Assembly: GCA_035709005.1 (NCBI GenBank)
Contig: DASTFB010000087.1
Span: 186,001-250,000 of the forward strand
Length of the DNA: 64,000 bases
Direction: 5' to 3'
Source: Candidatus Methylomirabilota bacterium
GTDB taxonomy: Bacteria; Methylomirabilota; Methylomirabilia; Rokubacteriales; CSP1-6
Each line of letters begins with the position of its first letter. The stretch's first letter is position 1. The notes beneath the pieces are model-generated. The model saw only the letters and a program-made list of their open reading frames with translations. It ran no database searches and was not told the origin of the DNA. The translations under genes were made by a program, and so were the position numbers. This document shows, one piece after another, positions 25,206 through 34,227 of the stretch.

Positions 25206-25350
25206 GTCCGCTGTCCTCCTACGGAGACAGCACCCTTCGCTGTCGGTTCCGTCGAAGCTCTACCCTAGACACGCCGGCTCCGACCGGCAATGCGTAGTCG
25301 TACGTGATTCCGGAGTCGGGCCCTACGCGGGTGCGTAGCCGGCCGGCCGC

Positions 25351-25998
25351 TCAGTCGGCGGATAGGATTCCCTGGCGGATCGCGTAGCGGATCAGGTCCG
25401 TCTGGCTCCGGAGGCCGAGCTTGCGCAGCAGACTGGCTCGATGTGTCTCCACGGTCCGAGGGCTCAAATACAGGCGCTCGGCGATCTCCTGGCTCGTGCG
25501 GCCCTCGGCCGCCAGCTTGAGCACCTCGCGCTCACGAGTGCTGAGCGTCTCGTGTGGCGCCGGCGCAGCGGCCCGGGCGCCTTCCACGTAGGCCTCGACC
25601 GCCCGCTGGGAGAGGGTGGGGCTGAGGTAACGGTGTCCGGTGGCGACGGCCCGGATGGCGTCGACGAGGTCGCTGGGGCTCGCCTCCTTGAGCACGTAGC
25701 CGCTGGCCCCCCCGCGGACCGCCTCCCGCACGTAGGCGTCGCTGTCGTACATGGACAGGACGACGACCTGCGTCCGCGGCACGCGGCTCACAATCTGCCG
25801 GGTCACTTCGAGCCCCGTCATCCCGGGCATCATGAGATCCACCAGGATGACGTCGGGTTTCAGGCGCTCGGTGAGGCGCACCGCCTCGATGCCGTCACCG
25901 GCTTCTCCGATGACCTGGAGGTCGGCCTCGCCTTCCAGCAGGGACCTGAGCCCCCGCCGCACGACGGGGTGATCGTCGGCGAGCACGATGGTCGTCAT
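25351..25998 (-). CDS. NarL/LuxR-type response regulator
   Basis: A 215-residue regulator with a receiver domain (residues 1-120; phosphoacceptor in VILVDLMMPGMTGLEV, preceded by VLADDHPVVRRGL) and a C-terminal LuxR helix-turn-helix (ETLSTREREVLKLAAEGRTS, YLSPRTVETHRASLLRKLGL). ATG 25998 overlaps the TGA of the kinase gene (ATGA), so the pair is a translationally coupled two-component system. It ends 145 nt upstream of rsbR and could drive that operon; this is inferred only from position. Confidence 0.93.
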   Translation of the reverse strand: MTTIVLADDHPVVRRGLRSLLEGEADLQVIGEAGDGIEAVRLTERLKPDVILVDLMMPGMTGLEVTRQIVSRVPRTQVVVLSMYDSDAYVREAVRGGASGYVLKEASPSDLVDAIRAVATGHRYLSPTLSQRAVEAYVEGARAAAPAPHETLSTREREVLKLAAEGRTSQEIAERLYLSPRTVETHRASLLRKLGLRSQTDLIRYAIRQGILSAD

Positions 25999-27011
25999 GC
26001 CGCACCGTGCCCCTGCTCCGTCCTGTTCACCGGAAGCCAGCCCGTCACCATCGTCCCCTGGCCCGGCTGGGACTCGATGGTGAGGTGGCCACCCAGCAGG
26101 TCGGCTCGCTCGCGCATCCCCGAGAGGCCCGACGAGGCCCCGGAGGCCAGCGCCGTTTCCACGGCGAACCCCGCTCCCTGGTCCTCGATCTGCACCACGA
26201 GCATCGTGCCACCCTTCACGACGCGGACCGAGACGTGACGGCCCCGGGAGTGGCGGGTGACATTGGTCAGCGCCTCCTGGACGATCCGGTAGGCCGCCGT
26301 TTCCACCCGGTGCGGCAGGCGGGCCTCCAGTCCTCCGTGCTCGAACCGGACGCCGATGTTGGTGCGCGCGGTGTAGCGCTCGAAATAGGCCTCGAGCGCC
26401 GCGCGCAGGCCGAGGTCGTCCAGGACGGTGGGCCGCAGGTCGAGCGAAAGGCCCCGGACACGCCACACCAGCTCGTCGACGAGCTCGCCGGCCTCCTTCA
26501 AGACGTGCTCCCGGGCAGTGGAATCGCGCTGGGCCAGCCTGAGGAGCATCTTGAGAGCCGTCAGCTCCTGGCCCACGTGGTCATGCAACTCACGAGCCAG
26601 GGCCCGTCGCTCGCTCTCCTGAGCGTCGAACAGCTGCTCGCCCAGGCGCTGCTCCAGGCGCTTGCGCTCGGTGACATCGACGATGGCCCCGACCCATCGT
26701 CCGGGAAGCCCGTCCTCCGACGGCTCGGGACGGGCATGCCCGATGACCCATCGCGCTTCCCCGTCCGGACGCCGCACACGGAACTCGGCGGCGAACTCCC
26801 GTCGCTCGTCGAAGGCCTGCTGCCAGGCCTTGAGGATGCGATCCCGGTCGTCGGGATGGACGGCAGCCGCCCACCCCGTGCCCAACGCCTGGTCGGCCGG
26901 CAGCCCGGTGATGGCGAACCATTGATCGTTGACGTAGGTGAGCGATCCGTGGGCGTCGGCTTGGGCAAGACCGACCGGAGCATGCTGCGCCACTTGCCGT
27001 GATTCGCTCAC
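25995..27011 (-). CDS. PAS-containing NarX-type histidine kinase
   Basis: A 338-residue cytoplasmic kinase. A PAS/PAC domain fills residues about 5-120 (GSLTYVNDQWFAITGLPADQ, RWVGAIVDVTERKRLEQRL). The HisKA_3 dimerisation helix has ESERRALARELHDHVGQELTA, with the phosphorylatable His in LHDHVGQ, and the HATPase has IVQEALTNVTRHSRG and EDQGAGF. There is no transmembrane segment. GTG 27011 has a CAGGAG 8 nt upstream and was preferred to the TTG at 27053. It is coupled to the NarL-type regulator. Confidence 0.9.
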   Translation of the reverse strand: MSESRQVAQHAPVGLAQADAHGSLTYVNDQWFAITGLPADQALGTGWAAAVHPDDRDRILKAWQQAFDERREFAAEFRVRRPDGEARWVIGHARPEPSEDGLPGRWVGAIVDVTERKRLEQRLGEQLFDAQESERRALARELHDHVGQELTALKMLLRLAQRDSTAREHVLKEAGELVDELVWRVRGLSLDLRPTVLDDLGLRAALEAYFERYTARTNIGVRFEHGGLEARLPHRVETAAYRIVQEALTNVTRHSRGRHVSVRVVKGGTMLVVQIEDQGAGFAVETALASGASSGLSGMRERADLLGGHLTIESQPGQGTMVTGWLPVNRTEQGHGAA

Positions 27012-27111
27012 GCTTGCAACTCCTGCCACGGGTGCCGCCCAAGGATCGTGCAATGACCGCGTCGGCGAAGCCCACGCTACCGGCCGGGCGCGACCCTGTC
27101 AACGCGTCGCT

Positions 27112-28284
27112 TCACGCCGTTCGCCCTCTCCTCGCCACGACGACGATCAGGGCGGCCACGGCAGCCAGCCCCACGGCCGTCGCGGCCGTCAGATAGGCTC
27201 GCGCGAAGGCGGTGTCGAAGCCGGCCGCCGCGCGCGCCACCGCGAACACGTAGGCCAGCGTCGCCACACCGCCCACCGTTCCGAGCGTACGGGCCAGAAA
27301 GGCGAAGCCGCCGGCAACGCCCTGCTGCCCGGCTGGAAACTGCGCCATCAGCGCCGTCATGTTGGGGGCCTGAAAGAGGCCGACGCCCAGACCGGCGGCG
27401 AGAAGCGCTGCCGCCAGCAGCGCGGAAGACGTCGTCGGGCCGGCGGCCGACAGCACCAGCAGTCCCGCCGACTCCAGAGCGAGCCCGGCCGCCATCGGCG
27501 CCCAGGGACCGACCCGATCGGCGAGCCGGCCCGCGGGCGTCGCGGCCAGCGCGGTGCCCATCGGCATCAGCATGAACAGCGCGCCCCCGTACAGGGCGCC
27601 CAGCCCGCGGCGCTCGAGCAGATCGAACGGGCCGAACAACCAGATGGCGAATATGCCGGCCTGGGCCAGGAAAGCCAGGACGCCGGTGCCGAGGACACCT
27701 GCGCGTGCGACCTCACGCAGCGGGATCAGCGGAGCCCCGACACGGCCCGTGGTCGCTGGCGCCGCCGCCATTGCCCAGCCCAGCACGGCCAGGGCCAGGG
27801 GCGCTCGCAGGTAGAACACCGATGCCCAGCCCCAGCGGTCCACGACCAGGCCCGCGATGAGCGGCCCCAGGGCGAAGCCCAGCCCGATCGCCGCGTTGAG
27901 AAACCCCAGCGCTCGGCCACGCGTGTCGGGCGCGGCGGCGAACGTGACCAGCGCGGGCGTGGTGCCGTAGACCAGGCCGCCCGCGAGCCCCTGGAGCACG
28001 CGTCCCCCCAGGAGCGCCGCGAAGCTGGCCGCCGTGCCGCAAACGACGAAGCTCAGCGCGCTCAACCCCAAGCCGGCCAGGAACACGGGACGGTGTCCGA
28101 CGCGATCCCCCAGTGCCCCGCCGAAGAACGACACCAGGGCGTAGGTGAGCACGTAGCTGATGACCACCCAGCGGATCCGCTCGGCAGGAACGGCGAAGGC
28201 GGCGGCCATCGCCGGAAAGGCGATGTTCACGGTGGAGTCGAGCGAGACCACGAAGGCGCCCGCCCCCGCCAGCGCTTTGCCCAC
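27112..28284 (-). CDS. MFS transporter, drug-efflux (DHA2-like) type
   Basis: A 390-residue membrane protein of about twelve helices. It opens AFVVSLDSTVNIAFPAMAAA, the D-x-T/S-V-x-N pattern of helix 1 in DHA2/EmrB-like exporters, and has GDRVGHRPVFLAGLGL for the loop 2-3 signature plus GRVLQGLAGGLVYGTTPALV for helix 4. It probably exports drugs or metabolites by proton antiport, but the substrate is unknown. It is divergent from the TauE-type gene with only 32 nt between the starts. Confidence 0.87.
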   Translation of the reverse strand: MGKALAGAGAFVVSLDSTVNIAFPAMAAAFAVPAERIRWVVISYVLTYALVSFFGGALGDRVGHRPVFLAGLGLSALSFVVCGTAASFAALLGGRVLQGLAGGLVYGTTPALVTFAAAPDTRGRALGFLNAAIGLGFALGPLIAGLVVDRWGWASVFYLRAPLALAVLGWAMAAAPATTGRVGAPLIPLREVARAGVLGTGVLAFLAQAGIFAIWLFGPFDLLERRGLGALYGGALFMLMPMGTALAATPAGRLADRVGPWAPMAAGLALESAGLLVLSAAGPTTSSALLAAALLAAGLGVGLFQAPNMTALMAQFPAGQQGVAGGFAFLARTLGTVGGVATLAYVFAVARAAAGFDTAFARAYLTAATAVGLAAVAALIVVVARRGRTA

Positions 28285-28316
28285 ATCGCGTATGATGGCA
28301 CGAGTGCGGACACGCG

Positions 28317-29048
28317 ATGCCTGACCCGTTCGGCTGGGCCCTCCTGCTCGGCGGTGCGGCGCTCGGCTCGGTCATCGGGGGCGTCGCCGGATTCGGCGCC
28401 GGGCTCATCTTGCTTCCCCTGCTGGTCTGGGCGGTGGGCGTCCGCGCCGCCGCGCCCGTGCTCACCGTCGCCATGCTGCTGGGCAACATCTCGCGGATCT
28501 GGTGGAGCCGGCGCGAGGTGCACCCCGGCGTGGCGTTCCGCTTCCTGGCCGGCGCCATGCCCGCCACCGCTCTTGGCGTGGTGTTCTACGCGGGCGCCCC
28601 CGGAGAGTCGTTGCGGTGGATCATGGGCGCTTTCCTCATCGCCTCGGTGCCGTTGCGGCGCCTGCTGCTCAACCGAAGCGTCACCGTGCGGCTGCGCCAC
28701 TTCCCCGTGGTCGGCGCTCTGGTCGGCACGCTGTCCGGAATCGTGGTGGCCACCGGTCCCGTCGCCTCCCCGTTCTTTCTGGCCTACGGCCTCCGGCGCG
28801 GGGCCTACATCGGCACCGAGTCCGTGTGCGCCCTGGGGATGCACGTGGCCCGCGGGCTGACCTTCGCCGGCTTCGCCCTGATCACCTGGGAAACCGTGAC
28901 GGTGGGCCTGGTGCTGGGGGCGGTCATGTTCGTGGGCGCCTGGCTCGGCCGCGGCCTGCTCGACCGCATGAGCGATCGCACCTTCCTGGCCATTCTCGAG
29001 GTCTTCCTGGTGCTCATGGGCTTGCGGTTCCTCCTCGTCTCGCGGTAA
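28317..29048 (+). CDS. TauE/SafE-family anion exporter
   Basis: A 243-residue membrane protein with about eight hydrophobic segments. The two half-repeats each begin with a glycine-rich segment (GSVIGGVAGFGAGLILLPLL near residue 18; GTLSGIVVATGPVASPFFLA near 137), as in the TauE/SafE permeases linked to export of sulfite, sulfoacetate or related organic anions. It starts a plus-strand series with a thioesterase and two MaoC proteins. The substrate is not determined. Confidence 0.88.
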   Translation: MPDPFGWALLLGGAALGSVIGGVAGFGAGLILLPLLVWAVGVRAAAPVLTVAMLLGNISRIWWSRREVHPGVAFRFLAGAMPATALGVVFYAGAPGESLRWIMGAFLIASVPLRRLLLNRSVTVRLRHFPVVGALVGTLSGIVVATGPVASPFFLAYGLRRGAYIGTESVCALGMHVARGLTFAGFALITWETVTVGLVLGAVMFVGAWLGRGLLDRMSDRTFLAILEVFLVLMGLRFLLVSR

Positions 29049-29060
29049 AAGGGGCGCGCC

Positions 29061-29456
29061 ATGGACCTGAAGGCCGGCGCCAACGCCGAGGTGGCCGTCA
29101 CGGTGACGCCCGATCGCACGGCCGACGCCATGGGCAACCGAGGCGTCCACGTCTTGGCCACGCCATTCGTCGTCGGACTGCTGGAGGACGCCGCCGGCGC
29201 CGTGCTCGAGCCGCATCTGCCGGCGGGCGCGGCGACCGTGGGCACCATGGTGGAGATGCGCCACCTCGCCGCCACGCCCGTCGGCATGCGAGTGCGGGCC
29301 CGGGCCACCCTGCTCCAAGCCGACGGACGGCGGTTCCTCTTCTCGGTCGAGGCGTGGGACGACCGGGAGAAGATCGCGGAAGGCAAGCACGAGCGCTTCT
29401 TCGTGCGCGATCTCTCAGTATTCCTGGACCGGGTCATGCAGAAAGGCCGGGCCTGA
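29061..29456 (+). CDS. FlK-like hot-dog thioesterase
   Basis: A 131-residue hot-dog fold protein. Its N-terminal VAVTVTPDRTADAMGNRGVH and central ATPFVVGLLEDAAGAVLEPH followed by GTMVEMRHLAATPVGMRV match the fluoroacetyl-CoA thioesterase-like (FlK) family, where Thr, Glu and His residues in these segments hydrolyse short acyl-CoA thioesters. Its TGA shares one base with the ATG of the MaoC N-domain gene, so the three downstream genes form a tight catabolic operon. Confidence 0.85.
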   Translation: MDLKAGANAEVAVTVTPDRTADAMGNRGVHVLATPFVVGLLEDAAGAVLEPHLPAGAATVGTMVEMRHLAATPVGMRVRARATLLQADGRRFLFSVEAWDDREKIAEGKHERFFVRDLSVFLDRVMQKGRA

Positions 29457-29911
29457 TGGCCGTCGCCCTCGCCACCGCCATCATCGGCAAGGAGTACCCG
29501 CCCTTTGCATTCACCGTGGAGCGCGGGAAGATCAAGGAGTTCGCGCGAGCCATCGGCGATCTCAACCCCTTCTACCTCGACGACGAGGCGGGGCGGGCCT
29601 CGCCGTGGGGCGACATCATCGCGCCCCCGACCTTTCCCATCATCTTCCGCTCGGAGGCCGCCGATTCGACCGCCGTGCTCCGCGACCTCGGCGTGGACAT
29701 CGGCCGGGTGCTCCACGGCGAGCAGGAATTCGAGCAGGTTCGCCCCATCACGCCGGGCGAGACCCTGCTCTGCCGGACGCGGGTCGTCGACGTCTACGAG
29801 AAGCCCGGGCGCAGCGGTCCCCTGGGATTCGTGGTGCGAGAGATGAACGTGACCGACCGCGACAACGAGATCGTGGCGACCATGCGACAGGTCACGGTGG
29901 TGCGGCTGTGA
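29456..29911 (+). CDS. MaoC-like dehydratase subunit, FAS1-like N-domain
   Basis: A 151-residue hot-dog protein of the non-catalytic MaoC N-domain type (IIGKEYPPFAFTVERGKIKE, AIGDLNPFYLDDEAGRASPW, APPTFPIIFR). It lacks the catalytic D-x4-H of true hydratases, keeping DLNPFYLDD instead. Such chains pair with a catalytic MaoC chain as a two-subunit enoyl-CoA hydratase; the next gene supplies that chain and overlaps it by 4 nt (GTGA). Confidence 0.9.
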   Translation: MAVALATAIIGKEYPPFAFTVERGKIKEFARAIGDLNPFYLDDEAGRASPWGDIIAPPTFPIIFRSEAADSTAVLRDLGVDIGRVLHGEQEFEQVRPITPGETLLCRTRVVDVYEKPGRSGPLGFVVREMNVTDRDNEIVATMRQVTVVRL

Positions 29912-30342
29912 AGTTCGCCCGGCTCTACTTCGAGGACGTGGCGGTGGGCGCCGACACGCCGCCGCTCGTCAAGGGCCCGATCCAGCAGATCCAGCTCACC
30001 CGCTACGCCGGCGCGTCCGGGGATTTCAACCCGATCCACCAGGACGAGGAGTTCGCCCGCGCGGCCGGCATGAGCGGCGTCTTCGCTCACGGCATGCTCT
30101 CGATGGGCTTCGTGGCCCAGGCCCTCACCGACTGGGCCGGGCCCGGCACCGTGCGCAAGCTGGGCGTCCGCTTCACCGCGCTGGTGAGGCTCAAGGACAC
30201 CGTGACGTGCCGGGGGCGCGTGCTGGCCAAGCAGTCCAAGGACGACCAGCACCTGGTGGAGCTGGATGTCTGGGCCGAGAATCAGCGGGGCGAGAAAGTG
30301 GTGACCGGCCGCGCCACCCTCACCCTCCCCTCCCGGCTGTAG
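29908..30342 (+). CDS. MaoC-like enoyl-CoA hydratase, catalytic subunit
   Basis: A 144-residue hot-dog hydratase with the catalytic motif YAGASGDFNPIHQDEEFAR (Asp and His of the hydratase-2 dyad) and GVFAHGMLSMGFVAQALTDW. The GTG start at 29908 is coupled to the end of the preceding non-catalytic chain. Together they should hydrate a 2-enoyl-CoA, possibly in a side-chain degradation pathway; the exact substrate is unknown. Confidence 0.9.
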   Translation: MKFARLYFEDVAVGADTPPLVKGPIQQIQLTRYAGASGDFNPIHQDEEFARAAGMSGVFAHGMLSMGFVAQALTDWAGPGTVRKLGVRFTALVRLKDTVTCRGRVLAKQSKDDQHLVELDVWAENQRGEKVVTGRATLTLPSRL

Positions 30343-30430
30343 TGGCCCTTCGAGCGCCGGCTCCGCTGGCGCCTCCGGTCCTGGGGGAGGATTCGGAGGG
30401 GGTCGTCGCGCCCCTTAAGGGCGCACCAGT
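30343..30430. repeat. Degenerate copy of the intergenic hairpin repeat
   Basis: The 88 nt between the convergent MaoC and Nudix genes contain GGGGAGGATTCGGAGGGGGTC followed by CGCGCCCC, a diverged version of the block found intact near 40.47 kb (GGGGAGGTTTGGAGGGGGCGG). The segment 30408-30424 can still fold as GCGCCC/GGGCGC with a 5-nt loop and may terminate transcription. Confidence 0.5.
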
Positions 30431-30976
30431 TTAACCGCCGGGAACCTCGCCGCGGGAGGCGACCCACTCGCGCAACGCGTCACGCGTCGAGGGAAAGGCC
30501 AGGGCCGTCCAGGGAATCTCCGACGGCTTCATCCACTCGAGCGCGTCGTTCTCGTTACAGGCGGTCAGGGTACCTCCCGTGACTCGGGCCTGGTAGACGA
30601 TGATCACGGGAGCGGCCGGATAGGAATAGACGTTCAGCAGCCCCGTGAGCTCGGCCCGGAGCCCGGTCTCCTCGAACGTCTCGCGCAGGGCCGCGTCCGT
30701 CGCCGTCTCGCCGAAGTCGACGAAGCCGCCCGGGAAGGTCCACAAACCGCGCCCCGGGTTGATGGCGCGACGGGTGAGGAGGATCCGGCCATCCTGTTCG
30801 AGGATGGTGCCGGCGACGACCTTGGGATTGAGATAGAACACGAAGCGGCAGGCCGAGCACACCGCCTGCTCCCGCTGGTCGGGCGGGACCGCCTCCCGCG
30901 CCAGCGGCGCGGCACAGAGCGGACAGAACCGGATGGTGTGCGGGGCCAACAGCCGCTGTCCGTGATCGTCGCTCAC
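30431..30976 (-). CDS. Nudix hydrolase with N-terminal zinc ribbon
   Basis: A 181-residue protein. Residues 15-50 form a zinc ribbon (CPLC then CSAC), and the Nudix box is GGFVDFGETATDAALRETFE followed by ETGL. The two-part layout is that of NudC-like and related pyrophosphohydrolases that clean up nucleoside diphosphate derivatives such as NADH or ADP-ribose. The start is a GTG at 30976. It is divergent from livK. Confidence 0.92.
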   Translation of the reverse strand: MSDDHGQRLLAPHTIRFCPLCAAPLAREAVPPDQREQAVCSACRFVFYLNPKVVAGTILEQDGRILLTRRAINPGRGLWTFPGGFVDFGETATDAALRETFEETGLRAELTGLLNVYSYPAAPVIIVYQARVTGGTLTACNENDALEWMKPSEIPWTALAFPSTRDALREWVASRGEVPGG

Positions 30977-31001
30977 GCCGTCGAGTCTAGCATGTGGTCG
31001 C

Positions 31002-31031
31002 TTGACACCTTCCGTGACCCGGTGCTAGAAC
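31002..31031 (+). promoter_or_regulatory. Promoter of the liv operon
   Basis: A perfect TTGACA at 31002-31007 and TAGAAC at 31026-31031 (4 of 6 to consensus) with an 18-nt spacer. The predicted start near 31038 gives a leader of about 40 nt with GGGGGAGG before ATG 31079. Confidence 0.55.
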
Positions 31032-31078
31032 GCAGGCGTCATCCGCACCGTTCTCTCGCCATCGGGGGGAGGTCACCC

Positions 31079-32353
31079 ATGCGCCACCGTGTCGTCGGCG
31101 TCACCGCCAGCCTGCTCGTCCTCTCGGTCGTCGTCCTGCTCAGCGGGAGCCAGGCCCAGCCGCTGGCCGGCGAGTACAAGATCGGCGTCCTCGAACCCCT
31201 GACCGGACCGCTGGCCGGCGAGGGCAAGCGCCACCTGGAGGGCTTCGAGATCGTGCGGGACATGATCAACGAGCGGGGCGGGGTGATGGGCAAGCGGCTC
31301 GTCTTCGCCGTGGGCGACGCCCCCGACCCCACCGCGGCGGCCAGCGAGGCCAACCGCCTCATCACCCGCGAAGGGGTGAAGATCATCACGGGGACCTTCT
31401 CCTCCACGCTGTGCGGCGCGGCCAGCGAGGCGGCCGCCCGGCACAACGTCATCTACTGGGAAACCTCGTGCGTCGATCCGCGCTTCAGCAAGCGCAATCT
31501 CAAGACCGCCTTCCGGACCGAAATCGACGCCACCGGCTTCGGCTGGTACAACGTCGAGTTCATCGCCAAGCACCTGGCCCCCCGCCTGAACCTCCGACCG
31601 AATCAGCTCAAGATCGCCTTCCTCAGCGAGGACTCCTCGTACGGGCAGGGCGTCACCGAGTCGGCGCGGCAGCGAGCCAAGCAAGAATTCGGGATGCAGG
31701 AGGTGGGGCTGGAGTATTACAACTTCCGGACCATCAACGACTTCACCCCGGTCATCGTCAAGTTCAAGCAGGCCAACCCCGACGTCCTCCATCACGTCGC
31801 CTACAACAACGACGCGATCCTGTTCTGGCGGCAGGCGCGCGAGCAGAGCTTCCTCTTCAAGGCGCTGGTGCACGCTGGGGCCACCGGCTACGGCTCTCCC
31901 GATTTCGGCAAGGCTCACGGGGCCGACGCCAACGGGCCCTTCGCCCTGCTGGAGCCGGGGCCGGGCTTCCGCATCGAGTCCCTCCGGCCGGAGGGGCGGA
32001 AGCTGGAGCAGGAGTACCGTGAGGCCGTACAGAAACGCACCGGCTCCTATCCGCAAGGTGGCCACCAGCTCGCCGGCGGCGGCCTCTGGCTGCTCAAGCT
32101 CGTCCTCGACCGCGCCCGCACTGACGATCCCGAGACCTTCCGGAAGACGGTCCTCTCGCTGGATCTGCCGGTCGGGTCGATGATCAACGGCTGGGGCGTG
32201 AAGTTCAGCGAGGTGGGGCAGAACGCCAACGAGCGCGTACAGCACTACATGCTGCAGTGGCAGGACGGCCGCCTCGTCACCGTGTGGCCGGAGGAGTTCA
32301 CCACCCTGCGGGCCAAGTGGATTCCCCTGCCCGCCTGGGGCCAGCGGAAATAA
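31079..32353 (+). CDS. livK: Branched-chain-type ABC substrate-binding protein
   Basis: A 424-residue periplasmic-binding-protein of type I fold. The signal peptide covers residues 1-26 (SLLVLSVVVLLSGSQAQ), and the mature part opens YKIGVLEPLTGPLAGEGKRHLEGFE, typical of LivJ/LivK-like proteins. Mid-protein GTFSSTLCGAASEAAARH and LSEDSSYGQGVTESARQRAK are the hinge-proximal ligand-binding segments. ATG 31079 follows GGGGGAGG. Such proteins in soil bacteria bind amino acids, amides, urea or aromatic acids; the ligand here is unknown. The transporter genes follow without a gap. Confidence 0.92.
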   Translation: MRHRVVGVTASLLVLSVVVLLSGSQAQPLAGEYKIGVLEPLTGPLAGEGKRHLEGFEIVRDMINERGGVMGKRLVFAVGDAPDPTAAASEANRLITREGVKIITGTFSSTLCGAASEAAARHNVIYWETSCVDPRFSKRNLKTAFRTEIDATGFGWYNVEFIAKHLAPRLNLRPNQLKIAFLSEDSSYGQGVTESARQRAKQEFGMQEVGLEYYNFRTINDFTPVIVKFKQANPDVLHHVAYNNDAILFWRQAREQSFLFKALVHAGATGYGSPDFGKAHGADANGPFALLEPGPGFRIESLRPEGRKLEQEYREAVQKRTGSYPQGGHQLAGGGLWLLKLVLDRARTDDPETFRKTVLSLDLPVGSMINGWGVKFSEVGQNANERVQHYMLQWQDGRLVTVWPEEFTTLRAKWIPLPAWGQRK

Positions 32354-33234
32354 TAGGCGTCCTCGCCCAGCTCGGCGTCGCCACGGTCCTGTTAGGGAGC
32401 ATCTATGCGTTGATCGCCGTCGGGCTCACCCTGATCTTCGGGATCATGCGCGTGGTGAACTTCGCTCACGGCGAGTTCCTCATGCTCGGCATGTACCTGG
32501 CCTTCTGGTCGTTCACCCTGTGGTCCATCGACCCCTGGTTCATGGTGGTGGTGGCCATTCCGCTCTTCTTCCTCATCGGCCTGCTGACCTACGCCCTCGT
32601 CATGCGGGGCATCATCCACGCCTCGCATAACGTGCAGATCTTCACGACGGTCGGGCTGTCCATCGCGCTCCAGAACCTCGCCCTCGTCCTGTGGACGGGC
32701 GACTACCAGGTACTTCGTCCGTGGCACGCCGCGGTCGTGGTCCGCATCGGCAGCGCGGCCTTCAACCTCTCCCAGGTGGTCGCCTTCGCGGCATCGATGG
32801 CCCTCACCCTCGCCCTGTTCGCCTTCATGAAGTGGACGGCGGCCGGCCGGGTCATCCGGGCCACCGCTCAGGACGGGGAAGCGGCCACGCTCATGGGGAT
32901 CGACACCGATCGCGTGTACCGCGTCACCTTCGCCATCGGCATCGCCTGCGTGGGCGCCGCCGGGGTGCTCGTCTCCCCCCTCTATGCCGCCTACCCGACC
33001 GCGGGCTTGCAGTTCGTGCTCCTGGCCTACGTGGTGGTCGTCCTGGGTGGCCTGGGCGACATGGTCGGCGCCCTGCTGGGCAGCCTCATCGTGGCCGGCG
33101 TGGAGGTGGTGGGCTCGTACTTCTTCGGCGCCGCCTGGAAAGAGGTCTTCTATTTTGTCCTGTTCATCGCCGTGCTCGTGTTCCGCCCGGCCGGGCTCTT
33201 CGGCCAGCGGGGCGCCGAGATGCTGGGCGCGTGA
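32317..33234 (+). CDS. livH: Branched-chain-type ABC permease LivH
   Basis: Inner-membrane permease of about 305 residues. GSIYALIAVGLTLIFGIMRV then VNFAHGEFLML is the LivH hallmark near the start, and the ATPase-contact loop has RATAQDGEAATLMGIDTDRV. The start is uncertain: no ATG or TTG lies between the livK stop (32353) and the first helix. GTG 32317 inside the end of livK is the nearest conventional codon and is used here, adding about a dozen residues; an unconventional ATA start at about 32345-32350 would give the usual N-terminus. Coupled to livM by a one-base stop/start overlap. Confidence 0.87.
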   Translation: MDSPARLGPAEIIGVLAQLGVATVLLGSIYALIAVGLTLIFGIMRVVNFAHGEFLMLGMYLAFWSFTLWSIDPWFMVVVAIPLFFLIGLLTYALVMRGIIHASHNVQIFTTVGLSIALQNLALVLWTGDYQVLRPWHAAVVVRIGSAAFNLSQVVAFAASMALTLALFAFMKWTAAGRVIRATAQDGEAATLMGIDTDRVYRVTFAIGIACVGAAGVLVSPLYAAYPTAGLQFVLLAYVVVVLGGLGDMVGALLGSLIVAGVEVVGSYFFGAAWKEVFYFVLFIAVLVFRPAGLFGQRGAEMLGA

Positions 33235-34205
33235 TGGGCGCCCCGCGTCTCGGGCGGTGGGGCCCCGCGCTGCTCGTCGTCGTCGCCGGGGTCACGCCGC
33301 TGGTGGTGCACGATGCCTTCTTCCTCGACGCGCTGGTCCTCGTCCTCTTGTGGGGCGCCATCTCCGCCGCCTGGAACGTCGCCGGCGGCTACGCCGGCCA
33401 GGTCTCGCTCGGCCACTCCGCGTTTTTCGGGATCGGCGCCTACTCGGCGGCCCTGCTCTCCACCCGATGGCAGCAGAGCCCGTGGCTCGGCATGCTGGTG
33501 GGGGTACTCGTCTCCCTGGTCGCCGGCGCGCTGATCGGCTACCTGTCGAACCGCCTGCGCGGGCCGTACTTCGCACTGTCGACCATTGCGTTCTCGCAGG
33601 TGCTGCTGATCCTGGTCAGTCGATGGCGCGGCTTCACCGCCGGGTCCGAGGGCATCCCGGTGCCCTTTCGGCCCGGCTTCTGGACGCTCGGGCTGGATCA
33701 TGTGGCCTGGGTGTATCTGGCTCTGGCGCTGGCCATCCTGTACTACGCCGTACAGCGGTACTTCGAACGCTCGCGTATCGGCTACCAGCTGGCCGGCGTG
33801 CGCGAAGACGAAGACGCCGCCCAGGCCCTCGGCATCCCGAGCCGGCGACTAAAAATCTTTGCCGTCACGCTGAGCGCGGCCATGACGGCGATGGTGGGAA
33901 CGCTGTGGGCGCAGTACGTGGGCTTCGTGGATCCGTACTACGTCTTCTCCGTCGACCTCTCCATCCGGTTCGCGCTGAACGCCATCATCGGCGGTCTGGG
34001 CACCGCGCTCGGCCCGTTCCTGGGCTCGCTCCTCATCACCACGATCGAGACGTACCTGCGCGCGACCTTTTCCGGCGTGAAGACGGGCTTCGCCGGCATC
34101 TACCTCGTCTTCTACGGGTGCGTCCTGATCCTCGTCGTTCGCTTCGTTCCCGAAGGGCTGGCGGGGCTGGCCGCCCGCCTCCGGGCCCGGCCGGCGCGGG
34201 CTTAG
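33234..34205 (+). CDS. livM: Branched-chain-type ABC permease LivM
   Basis: A 323-residue permease with AISAAWNVAGGYAGQVSLGH then SAFFGIGAYSAALL, the LivM hallmark, and the coupling loop SRIGYQLAGVREDEDAAQAL followed by GIPSRRLKIFA. Its ATG shares one base with the livH stop. Together with LivH it forms the membrane channel. The ATPase genes follow 22 nt downstream. Confidence 0.92.
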   Translation: MGAPRLGRWGPALLVVVAGVTPLVVHDAFFLDALVLVLLWGAISAAWNVAGGYAGQVSLGHSAFFGIGAYSAALLSTRWQQSPWLGMLVGVLVSLVAGALIGYLSNRLRGPYFALSTIAFSQVLLILVSRWRGFTAGSEGIPVPFRPGFWTLGLDHVAWVYLALALAILYYAVQRYFERSRIGYQLAGVREDEDAAQALGIPSRRLKIFAVTLSAAMTAMVGTLWAQYVGFVDPYYVFSVDLSIRFALNAIIGGLGTALGPFLGSLLITTIETYLRATFSGVKTGFAGIYLVFYGCVLILVVRFVPEGLAGLAARLRARPARA

Positions 34206-34227
34206 GCCTGAAAGGACATGACGAGCG

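Noticed and set aside
26938-28860. A 640-codon plus-strand frame across the kinase, MFS and TauE genes
   Set aside because: It reads through antisense to two conserved minus-strand genes and then out of frame in TauE; composition is typical of shadow frames (Gly/Arg/Ser/Gln rich).
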